Assembly (NCBI RefSeq): GCF_030580865.1
Contig: NZ_JAUQSY010000018.1
Coordinates: 1 to 64,000 of the forward strand
Direction: 5' to 3'
DNA from: Hymenobacter aranciens
Lineage (GTDB): Bacteria > Bacteroidota > Bacteroidia > Cytophagales > Hymenobacteraceae
DNA: 64,000 nucleotides
The notes under the pieces are model-generated. The model made no database searches and was not told the origin of the DNA. It was given only the letters and a program-made list of their open reading frames with translations. Positions 25,995-35,457 of the stretch are shown here, piece after piece. Made by a program: the position numbers and the translations under genes. Position 1 is the stretch's first letter; every line of letters begins with the position of its first letter.

Positions 25995-26291
25995 TTACGC
26001 CACTCGTTGCACCACGCCTGCAAGCAGCCCGTCGAGGCGGGCCAGTCGCTCAGTCAGCGCCGCGTCGGTGCCGTCTTTTTCCATGCTTACCTTCAATTGG
26101 TCGGCCATCGTAGCGAGCGCCACCATAGCCAGAAGGTCCTGTTTGTCCTGAATGCCGTAGCCTTCCCGAAATTCGCGCAGCTTCTCGCCCAGCAGCCGTC
26201 CGGCCAGGCGCAGACGCTCCTCATCCTGCACGTCCACGCGCATGGGATAGTCGCGGTCAGCGATGCGAATCTTGATGGGTATCTCCGTCAT
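25995..26291 (-). CDS. zapA: Cell division protein ZapA
   Basis: 98 residues. It has the ZapA layout: a short N-terminal beta domain (IPIKIRIADRDYPMRVDVQDEE given here only in part: IKIRIADRDYPM) followed by long helices (RLAGRLLGEKLREFREGYG, DLLAMVALATMADQL). ZapA binds and crosslinks FtsZ filaments at the division site. It lies in the pheT / coiled-coil / zapA / rny series, 39 bp after the coiled-coil gene. Confidence 0.88.
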   Translation of the reverse strand: MTEIPIKIRIADRDYPMRVDVQDEERLRLAGRLLGEKLREFREGYGIQDKQDLLAMVALATMADQLKVSMEKDGTDAALTERLARLDGLLAGVVQRVA

Positions 26292-26330
26292 TCAGTGATG
26301 AGTAGGGGTAATGTAGGTGAGATTTCTAGC

Positions 26331-26627
26331 TTATTCCCTCAAATAGGCAAGGCATTTATCCAGTTCGCGGATGTATTCGTTCAGGCGATGTTTAAGCTCG
26401 TTGGCGTGGGTGGGTTCCCCAGCTATGGTTTGGACAAGTTTAACAATATTTTCTTGGTTTTGGCGCTCTTTCAATTGCCGGTCCCGCTCGCGCACGTCGG
26501 CCCGTAGCTGCTGCACGGTGGTGGTGGCATCAGCCAGCTCCTCGCGCACCTGCTGATAGGCAGTTACTAAAGCAGTCACCTGCCGCTCCAGGCGGTCGAG
26601 TTGCGCAAGCTGTTGGGAGGAGGCCAC
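26331..26627 (-). CDS. Small coiled-coil protein between pheT and zapA
   Basis: 98 residues, nearly all one coiled coil (LDRLERQVTALVTAYQQVRE, VQQLRADVRERDRQLKERQ) with a C-terminal helix (LNEYIRELDKCLAYLRE). A protein of this size and position occurs before zapA in many Bacteroidota, and a ZapB-like partner role in division is plausible from the neighbourhood but unproven. The 116 bp before it contains an imperfect inverted repeat (26672-26735). Confidence 0.75.
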   Translation of the reverse strand: MASSQQLAQLDRLERQVTALVTAYQQVREELADATTTVQQLRADVRERDRQLKERQNQENIVKLVQTIAGEPTHANELKHRLNEYIRELDKCLAYLRE

Positions 26628-26743
26628 GGGGAAAATATTTTTTGGGTGAAGGTAAGCAGAGCCGTCGGCAATTCACTCATCCGTCATTCGGGTGCCGTAA
26701 TAGCGGCCGAAAAATGCCGACTGAATGAACTGCCAAGCGGTCC

Positions 26744-29167
26744 TTACTTCCGAATCAGCGCGCCGGCCTGCTTCTCGAACTGCCCAATCAGCTTCTGCAT
26801 GGTTTGTTCAATAGCTTGCTCGCTCAGCGTTTGGGTGAAATCCTGCAGGGTGAAGCTCACCGAGTACGACTTCTTGCCTTCGCCCAGGTTCGGGCCTTCG
26901 TACACGTCGAACACGTTGATACTCTGCAGGAGTTTCTTCTCCGTGCGCCGGGCAATCTGCTGCAATTGGTCGAAAGTCACGGTTTTATCTACCACCAGCG
27001 ACAAGTCGCGGCGCACCTCCGGGAACTTCGACAGCTCGCGGGCGGCCAGCGTGGGCTTGTACTTGCGCACCAGACCGTCCCAGTCCAGCTCGGCGTACCA
27101 TACGGGCTGCGTCACATCCAACTGCTTCAGCACCGAGGGCGACACGGCCCCGAACTGCGCCAGCGGCTGATTATGCACCAGCAGCGCCAGCCCACCGGCC
27201 AGGTACGGGTGCTGCACCGGCTGCGAAGCCGCTCCGCCGAAGCCCAGCGCCGCCAGCACCTGTTGCACCGCGCCGGCCAGGTCGTGGAACGCCGCCTTCT
27301 CCGATTTCTGCTGCCAGGTTTCGCCGCTGGCGTTGCCGGTCAGGTAAATTACCAGCTTGTTCTTTTCCTGGTATTTGCCGTTCTCGTTCTGGTGGTAAGT
27401 TTTGCCGAATTCGTAGAGCTTCAGGTCGCGCTGCCGCCGGTTGATGTTGTGCCGAATGGTTTCTAGGCCTGAATACAGCAGCGTCGGTCGCATGATGTTC
27501 AGGTCGATGCTGTTGTAGTTCAGAATCCGCACCAGCGACGCGTCCTGTTCGCCATCTTTCTCGAAGTATTGCGAGTTGGTGAGCGAGTTGGTCAGGATTT
27601 CCGAATAGCCCTGCCCGCTGAGTAGCGCGGCAATTTTCACCCGCGTCACTTCCGGGTCAGGGTTTGGGAACTGGGCCAGATACGAGGCCGAATTATGCGG
27701 TTTCAGAGCCACGTTGTTGTAGCCGTAGATGCGCAGGATTTCCTCAATTACGTCGGCTTCGCGGGTCACGTCCACCTTGAAGGCAGGCACCGTGAGCAGC
27801 CACTCGTCACTGCTTTGCTCGGCAATGTCGATTTCCAGGTCCGTCAGAATCTGCCGGATGCGAGCGGGTTCGATGTGCTGGCCAATCAGCCGGTCCACCC
27901 GCGAGAGGCGCAGGCGCACCGTAGTGGGCGCGATGGGCGTGGGGTACACGTCCACCACCGGTGCGGCTATAGTAGCACCCGCCACTTCCTGCAGCAGCAG
28001 CGCCGCCCGCTGCAGCGCCACGGGCACCATGTTCGGGTCGGTGCCGCGCTCGAAGCGGAACGAAGCGTCGGTTTTCAGTTGGTGCGTCTGGGCAGTTTTG
28101 CGCACTACGGCGGGGCTGAAATAAGCGCTTTCGAGCAGCACGCGGGTGGTGCCCTCGCTTACGCCGGAGGTTTTGCCACCGAACACGCCCGCCAGGGCCA
28201 GCGGCTGGCCGTTGGCGTCGGTAATCACCAAATCCTCCGCTTTTAGGCTGCGCTCAAGGCCATCCAGCGTCACGAATTTCTCGTCGGCCGTGGCACGCTT
28301 CACGCGGATTTTATTGCCCGCAATCTGGTCGGCGTCGAAGGCGTGTAGCGGCTGGCCCAACTCGTGCAGTACGAAGTTGGTCACGTCCACCACGTTGTTG
28401 ATGGGGGAGAGGCCGATGCTGCGCAGGCGGCGCTGCAGCCACTCGGGCGAAGCGCCTACCTGCACGTTTTCCAGCAGCAGGCCGGCGTAGCGCGGTGCGG
28501 CACCCTCATCCTCAATAACAACCTCAATGGCATTAGCTGGAGCCGCCGTGGGCGCAGTGAAGCCGCTCACCTCCGGCAAATGGCAGGGCTGCCCCAGCAG
28601 CGCCCGCAGCTCGCGGGCCACGCCGTAGTGCGAGGCGGCATCAGCCCGGTTGGGCGTAAGGCCGATTTCAAACACCGTATCGGAGCCCAGGCCGAAGTAG
28701 TCGGCGGCGGGTGTGCCGTTGGGCAAGTCGGTATCCAGCACCATGATGCCGGCGTGGGAGTTGCCCAGGCCGATTTCGTCCTCGGCGCAAATCATGCCCT
28801 CGGAGGCGGCGCCGCGAATCTTGGACTTCTTGATTTTGAAGGGCTCGCCGCTGCTGGGGTGGAGCGTGGCGCCTTCGAGGGCCACCACCACGCGCTGGCC
28901 GGCGGCTACGTTGGGGGCGCCGCACACAATCTGGCGCGGGGTGTCGTCGCCCACGTCCACGGTGGTCAGGCTGAGCTTGTCGGCGTCGGGGTGGCGCTCG
29001 CAGGTGAGCACCGTGCCCAGCACCACGCCGCGCAGGCCGCCGGGCGTGCCTTCCAGCTCCTCCAGGCTTTCTACTTCGAGGCCGGAGGCGGTGAGCAGCG
29101 CGCCAATGGCGGGCGCGGGTTGGTCGATAGAAATTAGGGTTTTAAGCCAATCGAATGAGATGCGCAT
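26744..29167 (-). CDS. pheT: Phenylalanine--tRNA ligase beta subunit
   Basis: 807 residues. Domains in order: tRNA-binding OB domain (VVLGTVLTCERHPDADKLSL), B3/B4 editing domain (LTPNRADAASHYGVARELRA, VVDVTNFVLHELGQPLHAFD), B5, the catalytic-like core and the C-terminal ferredoxin-like anticodon-binding domain (YEGPNLGEGKKSYSVSFTLQ). It forms the alpha2-beta2 PheRS with PheS, which is not in this window. An exact TACCTTTG box at 29220-29227 (minus) lies about 53 bp upstream, with TTTG 16 bp before it. Confidence 0.96.
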   Translation of the reverse strand: MRISFDWLKTLISIDQPAPAIGALLTASGLEVESLEELEGTPGGLRGVVLGTVLTCERHPDADKLSLTTVDVGDDTPRQIVCGAPNVAAGQRVVVALEGATLHPSSGEPFKIKKSKIRGAASEGMICAEDEIGLGNSHAGIMVLDTDLPNGTPAADYFGLGSDTVFEIGLTPNRADAASHYGVARELRALLGQPCHLPEVSGFTAPTAAPANAIEVVIEDEGAAPRYAGLLLENVQVGASPEWLQRRLRSIGLSPINNVVDVTNFVLHELGQPLHAFDADQIAGNKIRVKRATADEKFVTLDGLERSLKAEDLVITDANGQPLALAGVFGGKTSGVSEGTTRVLLESAYFSPAVVRKTAQTHQLKTDASFRFERGTDPNMVPVALQRAALLLQEVAGATIAAPVVDVYPTPIAPTTVRLRLSRVDRLIGQHIEPARIRQILTDLEIDIAEQSSDEWLLTVPAFKVDVTREADVIEEILRIYGYNNVALKPHNSASYLAQFPNPDPEVTRVKIAALLSGQGYSEILTNSLTNSQYFEKDGEQDASLVRILNYNSIDLNIMRPTLLYSGLETIRHNINRRQRDLKLYEFGKTYHQNENGKYQEKNKLVIYLTGNASGETWQQKSEKAAFHDLAGAVQQVLAALGFGGAASQPVQHPYLAGGLALLVHNQPLAQFGAVSPSVLKQLDVTQPVWYAELDWDGLVRKYKPTLAARELSKFPEVRRDLSLVVDKTVTFDQLQQIARRTEKKLLQSINVFDVYEGPNLGEGKKSYSVSFTLQDFTQTLSEQAIEQTMQKLIGQFEKQAGALIRK

Positions 29168-29219
29168 AAGGTCGGAGGCCGGTTGGTAGCGGGCAGTTGC
29201 CCGTTAGTCGGCATTCCTG

Positions 29220-29247
29220 CAAAGGTACGGCGGCGCGGAACGACAAA
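29220..29247 (-). promoter_or_regulatory. Promoter upstream of pheT
   Basis: TTTG, 16 bp, then TACCTTTG (exact -7 box). Likely drives pheT, the coiled-coil gene and zapA. Confidence 0.5.
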
Positions 29248-29294
29248 AGACCGGCTATTGTCGTACATTAGCCCAATCCTAAATACTTGCTCTG

Positions 29295-29903
29295 ATGACG
29301 AAACTACCTGAATTCGGCGAAGCCACCGTGCTGCGTGGTTCATTAGTGGAGGGCTTCAGCGATGAAGACTTTTTCCGCTTTTGCCAGGAAAATCCTGAGC
29401 TGCGCGTGGAGCGTAGCGCTGATAACGAAATAATTATTATGCCTCCGGCTGGGTTTGAATCAAGTTTTAGCAGTGGGCAAGCTTACACTGATTTATCAAT
29501 CTGGCAGCGCCGTCTGCGCTTGGGCCGAGTATTAGAATCATCCGTCGGGTATACGTTGCCTGACGGTGCAGTGCTTTCGCCCGATGCCTCGTGGGTGAGT
29601 GCCGAACGGCTGGCCGCAGTGCCAGCAACCGAATTAAAGAAATTCCCACACCTCTGCCCTGATTTCGTTATTGAGGTTAAATCTCCCTCCGACCGCATCA
29701 AAACCCTACAGGCCAAAATGCAGCAGTGGTTGCGCAATGGCGTACGGTTGGGTTTTCTGATTGATAATGAAACGGAAACTGCTTACGTGTACCGGCCCGA
29801 ACAAGCGTTTGAAACCGTTAAAGGATTTGACAATAAGCTGAGCGGCGGTGAGGTGCTGCCCGGTTTCGAGCTCGATTTGCGGGAATTGCGGCCTCAGTCG
29901 TGA
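29295..29903 (+). CDS. Uma2-family (DUF820) restriction-endonuclease-fold protein
   Basis: 202 residues. PD-(D/E)xK-fold protein of the Uma2 family: Asp in LSPDASWV, then PDFVIEVKSPSDRIKTL with the E-x-K core, and a helix KMQQWLRNGVRLGFLIDNE, ending in YRPEQAFETV. Uma2 proteins are abundant and often linked to mobile DNA; biochemical roles are poorly known. Monocistronic, with its stop overlapping the convergent DUF1684 gene by 10 bp. Confidence 0.85.
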   Translation: MTKLPEFGEATVLRGSLVEGFSDEDFFRFCQENPELRVERSADNEIIIMPPAGFESSFSSGQAYTDLSIWQRRLRLGRVLESSVGYTLPDGAVLSPDASWVSAERLAAVPATELKKFPHLCPDFVIEVKSPSDRIKTLQAKMQQWLRNGVRLGFLIDNETETAYVYRPEQAFETVKGFDNKLSGGEVLPGFELDLRELRPQS

Positions 29904-30505
29904 AACGACTTTTCCCCGGCCGGAATAATTACCGATAAACGGTTTTCAGCCGGGGGCACCGGGCAGCTGTACTCATCATTATAAGCGCAATACGGATTGT
30001 AAGCCTGGTTGAAATCCAGCTCGATTTCACTAACGTCGGCTTTCGGGCGGGCTACGTCGAGGTAGCGGCCGCCGCCGTAGGTTTCGCGGCCGTTGCTGAG
30101 GTCGGTGAAGGGAATAAACAAGGTAGAATCGGCGCCGTTGGCTTTGCGGAACAGGGTCAGCTTCTGCGGCTCGTCCGCCAGCTCGAACGTGGCCAGGCCC
30201 CAGCGCAGATAGGGCACCGCCTCATTGGTAGAGGTTTGGATAATAACCGTATCGGGGTTGGGATTGCGAGTGATGGCGGCGGCAAAAGCGAATTCTGGCG
30301 CGGCCGGGTAATATTTCAGGCTGTCGAACCGGGCGCGCTGAGCGTCCGGAATGGGCGATTCCGGCGAGGTGCGGAACGCGGTGTTTTTCTCGCGGCGCAG
30401 CTTATTAATACTGGCCAAATAGACCGCAGATGAGGGAATTGCTTCCCGAATAAAATAAATTATAATGCCCAGTAAGGCAGCGACAAGCAGCAGTTTTTTC
30501 AACAT
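29894..30505 (-). CDS. DUF1684 family protein
   Basis: 203 residues with an N-terminal membrane anchor (LLLVAALLGIIIYFI). The DUF1684 signature is clear: LFRKANGADSTLFIPFTDLS, ETYGGGRYLDV, LDFNQAYNPYCAYNDEYSCP and ENRLSVIIPAGEK. The conserved Tyr/Asn/Cys cluster suggests a binding or catalytic site, but no function is established. It lies just downstream of the second sugar dehydrogenase gene in the same direction (33 bp), so the two may share a transcript. Confidence 0.85.
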   Translation of the reverse strand: MLKKLLLVAALLGIIIYFIREAIPSSAVYLASINKLRREKNTAFRTSPESPIPDAQRARFDSLKYYPAAPEFAFAAAITRNPNPDTVIIQTSTNEAVPYLRWGLATFELADEPQKLTLFRKANGADSTLFIPFTDLSNGRETYGGGRYLDVARPKADVSEIELDFNQAYNPYCAYNDEYSCPVPPAENRLSVIIPAGEKSFHD

Positions 30506-30538
30506 AGACAGGGGGGCGCCAATGGTCGGGGGGCGCCG

Positions 30539-31726
30539 CTATTTTTTCCAGAGACAGTAAATCACGCCGTTTTTATCGTCGCTTATCAAAAGCGTGCGCG
30601 CATTCCATTGCAGCACATCGCAGGGGCGGCCGTAGCGCTGCGCCTCGGTGTTGCCCTGCAGGAAGCCGGTGAGCACGGGCACGTAGGTATCGCGGCCGGT
30701 TATCAGCACCACTTCGTTGCCGCGCTGCCGGCTGACGGTGGTGCTGCCGTGCAAAGCTACCAGCAGGTGCCGGTCGAGCAGCGTATCGGCATACTGCCGG
30801 AGGTAGCACAACCCCAGCGGGGCCGAGTGCGCCGCGAAACCGCACAAACCCGGCCGCTCCACCGAGGGCAAGGCCGTGCGGGCCGAGTCTTCGAAGTATT
30901 CGTCGGCCTTGATGCGCTGGCGCTGCTGGTAGAAGTAGGGCCAGCCGTAGTAGCCCCGGGGCCGGATGGTGGTCAGCACGTCCTGAGGGTCGTCGGGGCC
31001 CAGACCGTCGCGGCCCATGTTGGTGGCCCACAGGGTGCTGCCTACCCAGTGCAGGCCCACCGCGTTGCGCAGGCCGGTGGCGTAGAGCTGCGCCCCGCTG
31101 CCGTCGAGGTTCATTTGTACAATGCAGGCGCGAAACGCTTCCTTTTCCCGGCAGGCATTGCAGCTGCTGCCGATGCTGACGTACAGTTTGTTGTCATGAA
31201 TAGTCAGGCTGCGCGTGAGGTGCCAGCCGCCGTACTTGTAGCTCAGCCCATAAGCCGGAAACCGGGCAATGACTTTGCCCGGACCAGTCGGCTGCAGGGA
31301 GCCGGGCACGTAGTCGAACATCGTTAGCTGGTGCGTTTCAGCCACGTAGAGGTAGCTTTTGCCGTTGGCGGTGTGAAATACAATCTGGTTCGGATTACGC
31401 AGATTCTCCATGAAAGGCAGCACCCGCGCAAAGCGGTGCTGGGCTTCGTCCCAGCCATCCAGTAGCAGCACCCGGCCCCGCGAGTTGTCCTCGCGGTTGT
31501 GCAGGTCGGTGACGAACAGCCGGCCGTCGGGCGCCCGGGCAAAAAAACGAGGTCGCTCCAGCCCCTGCGCGGCTACGCTCAAGTCGTGCCCCCGGGGGAT
31601 TTGCAGCGTGAAAGACAGATTATTCTGCAGTTGCACCGGGACGGCCTGCAATGCCAGCTGGGCCCGGGCCGGCAACAAGCTCACCGCAGCCAACAGCAAC
31701 GTAGTCAGCACACTTTTGACGGGCAT
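30539..31726 (-). CDS. Second PQQ-type sugar (sorbosone) dehydrogenase-like protein
   Basis: 395 residues from the ATG at 31726 (MPVKSVLTTLLLAAVSLLPA), which starts a clean signal peptide; the longer start at 31744 is less likely. Beta-propeller with GGWHLTRSLTIHDNKLYVS, VQMNLDGSGAQLYATGLRNA, ATNMGRDGLG and GYYGWPYFY, as in the protein at 5543-6886. It carries a Cys pair in SSCNACREKEAFRAC that the other copy lacks, and it is secreted rather than lipid-anchored. It probably oxidises a sugar-like substrate in the periplasm. Shares a direction with the DUF1684 gene downstream. Confidence 0.8.
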   Translation of the reverse strand: MPVKSVLTTLLLAAVSLLPARAQLALQAVPVQLQNNLSFTLQIPRGHDLSVAAQGLERPRFFARAPDGRLFVTDLHNREDNSRGRVLLLDGWDEAQHRFARVLPFMENLRNPNQIVFHTANGKSYLYVAETHQLTMFDYVPGSLQPTGPGKVIARFPAYGLSYKYGGWHLTRSLTIHDNKLYVSIGSSCNACREKEAFRACIVQMNLDGSGAQLYATGLRNAVGLHWVGSTLWATNMGRDGLGPDDPQDVLTTIRPRGYYGWPYFYQQRQRIKADEYFEDSARTALPSVERPGLCGFAAHSAPLGLCYLRQYADTLLDRHLLVALHGSTTVSRQRGNEVVLITGRDTYVPVLTGFLQGNTEAQRYGRPCDVLQWNARTLLISDDKNGVIYCLWKK

Positions 31727-31769
31727 TGGTAGTCGGAAGAACACGCTGAATGAGGCAGATAACCGGCGC

Positions 31770-32501
31770 CTAGAGCATGCCTTCGTCGGCGAAGCTGTAA
31801 TAGCCGTTGTCAGTGTAAATCAAATGGTCGAGAATGGGCAAATCCAGAAACTGCCCGGCCGATTTCAGCTTTTTGGTCAGGGCAATGTCGGCGGCGCTGG
31901 GTTGGCGGTTGCCGCTGGGGTGATTGTGCACCAGAATGAGGCTGCTGGCGAGGTTTTCCAGGGCTTCTTTGAAAATCATCTTGGGGTCGGCCACGGTGCC
32001 GGCCACGCCTCCCTGGCTGATGGCGATTTTGCGCATCACTACGTTGGCCCGGTTCAGGATGACGACCCAGAATTCCTCGTGCGGTAAATCCATGAGGTGC
32101 GGGCGGATGGCATTGTAAATGTCCCGCGAACAGGTGATGGTAACTTTGGCGGGCGCGTCGGCCTCCTTGCGGCGGCGGCCCAGCTCCAGCGCGGCCACCA
32201 CCGTAATAGCCTTAGCCTCGCCGATGCCGGGGTGACGGCAGAGCTGCTTCACGCTCTGGCGGGCCAGCTCGTTGAGGTCATTATCAACAGCTTTCAGCAT
32301 GAGCATTCCCACATCCACGGCCGACAGCTTGGTGGTGCCGGAGCCGATGAGAATGGCCAGCAGCTCGGCATCGGAGAGGGCGGCGCGGCCCTTGGCCATG
32401 AGCTTTTCGCGGGGCCGGTCTTCCTCGGCCCAGCTTTTAATGCCGAAGGAGGTGGGTACGGAATAGGCGGGTTCTTCGGCCAGTTGGTCAGGTGAGTCCA
32501 T
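31770..32501 (-). CDS. radC: RadC family JAB-domain protein
   Basis: 243 residues. The N-terminal helix-hairpin-helix region (LLAILIGSGT, CRHPGIGEAKAITVVAALEL) is followed by the MPN/JAB domain with the metal site HNHPSGNRQPSAAD. Proteins of this family are named DNA repair protein RadC for historical reasons; the actual activity is unsettled, and many copies travel on mobile elements. This one has the full chromosomal length. Confidence 0.92.
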   Translation of the reverse strand: MDSPDQLAEEPAYSVPTSFGIKSWAEEDRPREKLMAKGRAALSDAELLAILIGSGTTKLSAVDVGMLMLKAVDNDLNELARQSVKQLCRHPGIGEAKAITVVAALELGRRRKEADAPAKVTITCSRDIYNAIRPHLMDLPHEEFWVVILNRANVVMRKIAISQGGVAGTVADPKMIFKEALENLASSLILVHNHPSGNRQPSAADIALTKKLKSAGQFLDLPILDHLIYTDNGYYSFADEGML

Positions 32502-32615
32502 GTGCTTTATGATTAAATGAGCCCGAAAGCTAAAGCAAAATCTGTCTCATTGCGTCTGGTGTGGCCGCCGGCTCGGCTTTAACTAAAAGCCGCCGGGCGC
32601 GTTTTACTTGCCATT

Positions 32616-33857
32616 ATGCGAAATCCAGTGTTTTTGTGGGCCATTCTGGCCGTTGTGCTGCTAGCCGAAATTTATGGGTACTTCTCGGTGCGGACGCTCA
32701 CGCAGCACGCCACGCCGGGCACGCGGCGGCTGTTATTGCTGGGCTACTGGGTGCTGACGGTGATAATGTGGGCGGTGGCCATCTGGGCCGGGGCCACGCG
32801 GCACAGCGGCAGTGCCATCACCAAGGGCTACCTGATGAGTTTGCCGCTACTGCTGGTGGCGGCCAAGCTGGTCATTCTCATTCCGCTGCTCTTTGAAGAC
32901 CTGACGCGGCTGGGGCGCTGGAGCTACGGCTGGCTGTCGCGCCCGCCGGGCGGCGGGCCGGGTGTGCCTATTCCGCGCAGCGAGTTCTTTGCCAAGCTGG
33001 CGCTGGCGCTGGGTTCCATCCCGTTCATCGCCCTGCTGTGGGGCATGGTGAAGGGTGCCACCGACTACCAGGTACGCCGCGTGGTGCTGAAATACCCCAA
33101 CCTGCCGGCGGCCTTCGACGGCTTCAAGCTGGTGCAGATTTCGGATTTGCACACCGGTAGCTTCACCTCCTCGGAGCCATTGGAGCGGGCCGTGGCCATG
33201 ATTAACAAACAGGGCGCCGACCTTGTGGTAATGACTGGTGACCTGGTAAATAACCTCGCCACCGAAGTGGAGCCGCACATCCCCACGCTCCGCAAAATCC
33301 AGTCGAAGCTGCCCATCCTCTCCACCCTCGGCAACCACGATTATGCCGACTACGTGCAGTGGGAAAGCGTCGCCGAAAAGCAGGCCAACCTCGACCGCCT
33401 GATGCAGAACCACGCCAATATGGGCTGGACGCTGCTCAACGACGCCACCCGTTTCATCGAGCGCGGCGGCGAGCAGATTGCCATCCTGGGCATCCAGAAC
33501 AGCAGCTCGCACGCCAACTTCCACACCTACGGCAACCTGCCCCGCGCCCATGCCGCCAGCGGCCGCGCCCCGTTCAAGATTCTGCTCTCGCACGACCCCT
33601 CGTACTGGGAAACCCACATCCTGAACTATCCCGACATCGACCTGACCCTGAGCGGCCACACCCACGGCATGCAGTTCGGTGTCAACCTGCAGTTCCTGAA
33701 ATGGAGCCCGGTGCAATACGTGTACAAACAGTGGGCGGGCCTCTACGCGGCGGGCCGGCAGAAGCTGTATGTGAACGTGGGTCTGGGCTACCTGGGCTAC
33801 CCGGGCCGGGTGGGTTTTCTGCCCGAAATCACGCTGTTTGAGCTACGGCGGGGGTAA
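32616..33857 (+). CDS. Membrane-anchored metallophosphoesterase
   Basis: 413 residues. Four hydrophobic segments occupy the first ~150 residues (FLWAILAVVLLAEIYGYFSV, LLLLGYWVLTVIMWAVAIWA and others). The calcineurin-like phosphoesterase domain follows: ISDLHTGSF, VMTGDLVNN, LGNHDYADY, LLSHDPSYW, LSGHTHGMQFG. Similar to the YkuE/YpbG group, which acts on phosphorylated lipids or other envelope substrates. Stand-alone. Confidence 0.9.
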   Translation: MRNPVFLWAILAVVLLAEIYGYFSVRTLTQHATPGTRRLLLLGYWVLTVIMWAVAIWAGATRHSGSAITKGYLMSLPLLLVAAKLVILIPLLFEDLTRLGRWSYGWLSRPPGGGPGVPIPRSEFFAKLALALGSIPFIALLWGMVKGATDYQVRRVVLKYPNLPAAFDGFKLVQISDLHTGSFTSSEPLERAVAMINKQGADLVVMTGDLVNNLATEVEPHIPTLRKIQSKLPILSTLGNHDYADYVQWESVAEKQANLDRLMQNHANMGWTLLNDATRFIERGGEQIAILGIQNSSSHANFHTYGNLPRAHAASGRAPFKILLSHDPSYWETHILNYPDIDLTLSGHTHGMQFGVNLQFLKWSPVQYVYKQWAGLYAAGRQKLYVNVGLGYLGYPGRVGFLPEITLFELRRG

Positions 33858-33983
33858 AAAAACGGTGGAAAAAGCAGGAGGGTAACCACAGCTCAGCCAT
33901 TGCCGTAAAGCGGCGGCAGGCTTGTATTAAAACCGCTTAATGCGAGCCATTTTATTCCCTTCTTTTCTTTCCCTAAAACACCC

Positions 33984-34643
33984 ATGAAAAACTTCCTTGC
34001 TTTAGCTGTGGCCGCCACGGCTCTGTCGCTGGCTTCCTGTTCGCAGGAAAAAACCACCGAGGTAACCACCACCACGCCCGATGCCACCACCACGACCACC
34101 ACTTCGGCCGCCGATATGGATGCTATGGTGGAGGCCCGCGCCCAGCGCATTGCCGATAAAATGGTGGCCGACATGAAAATCACCGACGAGGCCACGAAAA
34201 CCAAAATCCGCACCATCTATGTGAACCGCGGCAAGCGTATGAACGAGATGCGCACCAAATACACCACCGACACCACTGGTATGGCTGCCGCTATGCGCGA
34301 AGCAGCGATGGAAACGGACACCGAATTCAAATCCGTCTTCACCGACCCCACGCAGTACCAGTCGTATGAGTCGAGCCGCTCGACCTACGACGAGAGCAAC
34401 TACATGGACGATGCTGCCAACACCTCGTCATCGACGGACATGAGTAGCACCGATGCCAACAGCGGCACCATGACCACGACCACTGAAGAAACCACCACTT
34501 CGACCACCACCGACAACTCGGCCATGATGGCCGACGGCGGCAAGCTGAAAGCCAAAGACGCCGCTGGCAATAAGCTCAAAGTGAAAGAAGACGGCACGGT
34601 GAAAGTGAAAACTGCCGACGGCGACAAGAGCAAAATGAAATAA
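33984..34643 (+). CDS. Thr-rich lipoprotein of unknown function
   Basis: 219 residues. Lipobox LASC (Cys19) after a typical signal, then a Thr-rich linker (TTEVTTTTPDATTTTTTS). A helical core (MVEARAQRIADKMVADMKI, TKIRTIYVNRGKRMNEM) looks like the Bacteroidota helical repeat seen in periplasmic stress proteins. It is followed by a second Ser/Thr-rich linker and a C-terminal KLKVKEDGTVKVKTADG beta-repeat with Lys/Asp alternation. No family assigned. The Thr-rich linkers may be O-glycosylated, as is common in the phylum (inference). Confidence 0.65.
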   Translation: MKNFLALAVAATALSLASCSQEKTTEVTTTTPDATTTTTTSAADMDAMVEARAQRIADKMVADMKITDEATKTKIRTIYVNRGKRMNEMRTKYTTDTTGMAAAMREAAMETDTEFKSVFTDPTQYQSYESSRSTYDESNYMDDAANTSSSTDMSSTDANSGTMTTTTEETTTSTTTDNSAMMADGGKLKAKDAAGNKLKVKEDGTVKVKTADGDKSKMK

Positions 34644-34683
34644 CCAGGCACTGGCCGATGAAATCGGCAGCTTAGTCGTTTAG

Positions 34684-34717
34684 AGGCCCGCACTTGCAAC
34701 GTGCGGGCCTTTTTTTG
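34684..34717 (+). terminator. Terminator after Thr-rich lipoprotein gene
   Basis: Perfect 10-bp stem AGGCCCGCAC/GTGCGGGCCT, 7-nt loop, T-run. Confidence 0.92.
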
Positions 34718-34767
34718 CCTCATTATTGAGCTACTTTGTGACCGGTTTGCGTTTAAGACGATTGATG

Positions 34768-35454
34768 CGTCAAGGTGTTTTGTTGAGTTATACTCTGAAT
34801 TTTAACGGGCAACGCGCTGCCTTATTGCTTGTTGGGGCCTTGCTGAGCCTGCTGGCCCGGCCAGCCCAGGCCCAGACGCGCATCAGCGGCAACATCACCG
34901 AAGCCAGCTCGCGGTTGCCCATCCCCGGCGCCACGGTGCAGGTGCAGCGCACCAAGCGCGGCGTGGTGAGCGGCCCCACCGGCGAGTTTCTCATCGAAGC
35001 AGAGCGGACTGACACGCTACTCTTCCGCGCCCTCGGCTACAAAACCCTGCAGATGCCCTTGCGCGGCACCGCCCTTTCGCAGCTGGTGGTGCAAATCAAG
35101 CTGCAGCGCGACAGCGTGCAGCTAGGCGAAGTGCAGGTAACCGCCGACCGCCCCGACCGCGCCGTCATCAACCGGGCCCTGCGCAACATCAAGCGCCCCA
35201 AGCCGCCCGTGGTGAGCGGCGTGAAGCGCCCACCCAAGCCCAAACCGCTCTTTGCCGTCGATTCGGCGGCGCCCAAAAAGCCGGTGCCCACCATCGCCAG
35301 CCCCGTGAGCTTACTCTACGACCAGTTTTCGCGCGAAGGGAAGCAGCGCCGCAAGATGGAGGAAATCGAGGCCGCCGAGCGCGCCGAGAAAGCCCGGCAG
35401 GCCCGGGCCAAATATAATAAGGCCTTCAAGGATAACCGGGGCTATGACCGGTAA
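34768..35454 (+). CDS. CarboxypepD_reg-like secreted protein
   Basis: 228 residues from the ATG at 34768; earlier in-frame starts overlap the upstream TACTTTG promoter-like box. An internal signal peptide (AALLLVGALLSLLARPAQAQ) is followed by a carboxypeptidase-regulatory-like beta domain (RISGNITEASSRLPIPGATV, GVVSGPTGEFLIEAERTDTL, LGYKTLQMP, LGEVQVTADRP). This domain is common at the N-terminus of TonB-dependent receptors and in surface proteins of the phylum. The C-terminal third is basic and Pro/Ala-rich with a charged helix (KMEEIEAAERAEKARQARAK). Function unknown. Confidence 0.7.
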   Translation, partial: RQGVLLSYTLNFNGQRAALLLVGALLSLLARPAQAQTRISGNITEASSRLPIPGATVQVQRTKRGVVSGPTGEFLIEAERTDTLLFRALGYKTLQMPLRGTALSQLVVQIKLQRDSVQLGEVQVTADRPDRAVINRALRNIKRPKPPVVSGVKRPPKPKPLFAVDSAAPKKPVPTIASPVSLLYDQFSREGKQRRKMEEIEAAERAEKARQARAKYNKAFKDNRGYDR

Positions 35455-35457
35455 GAA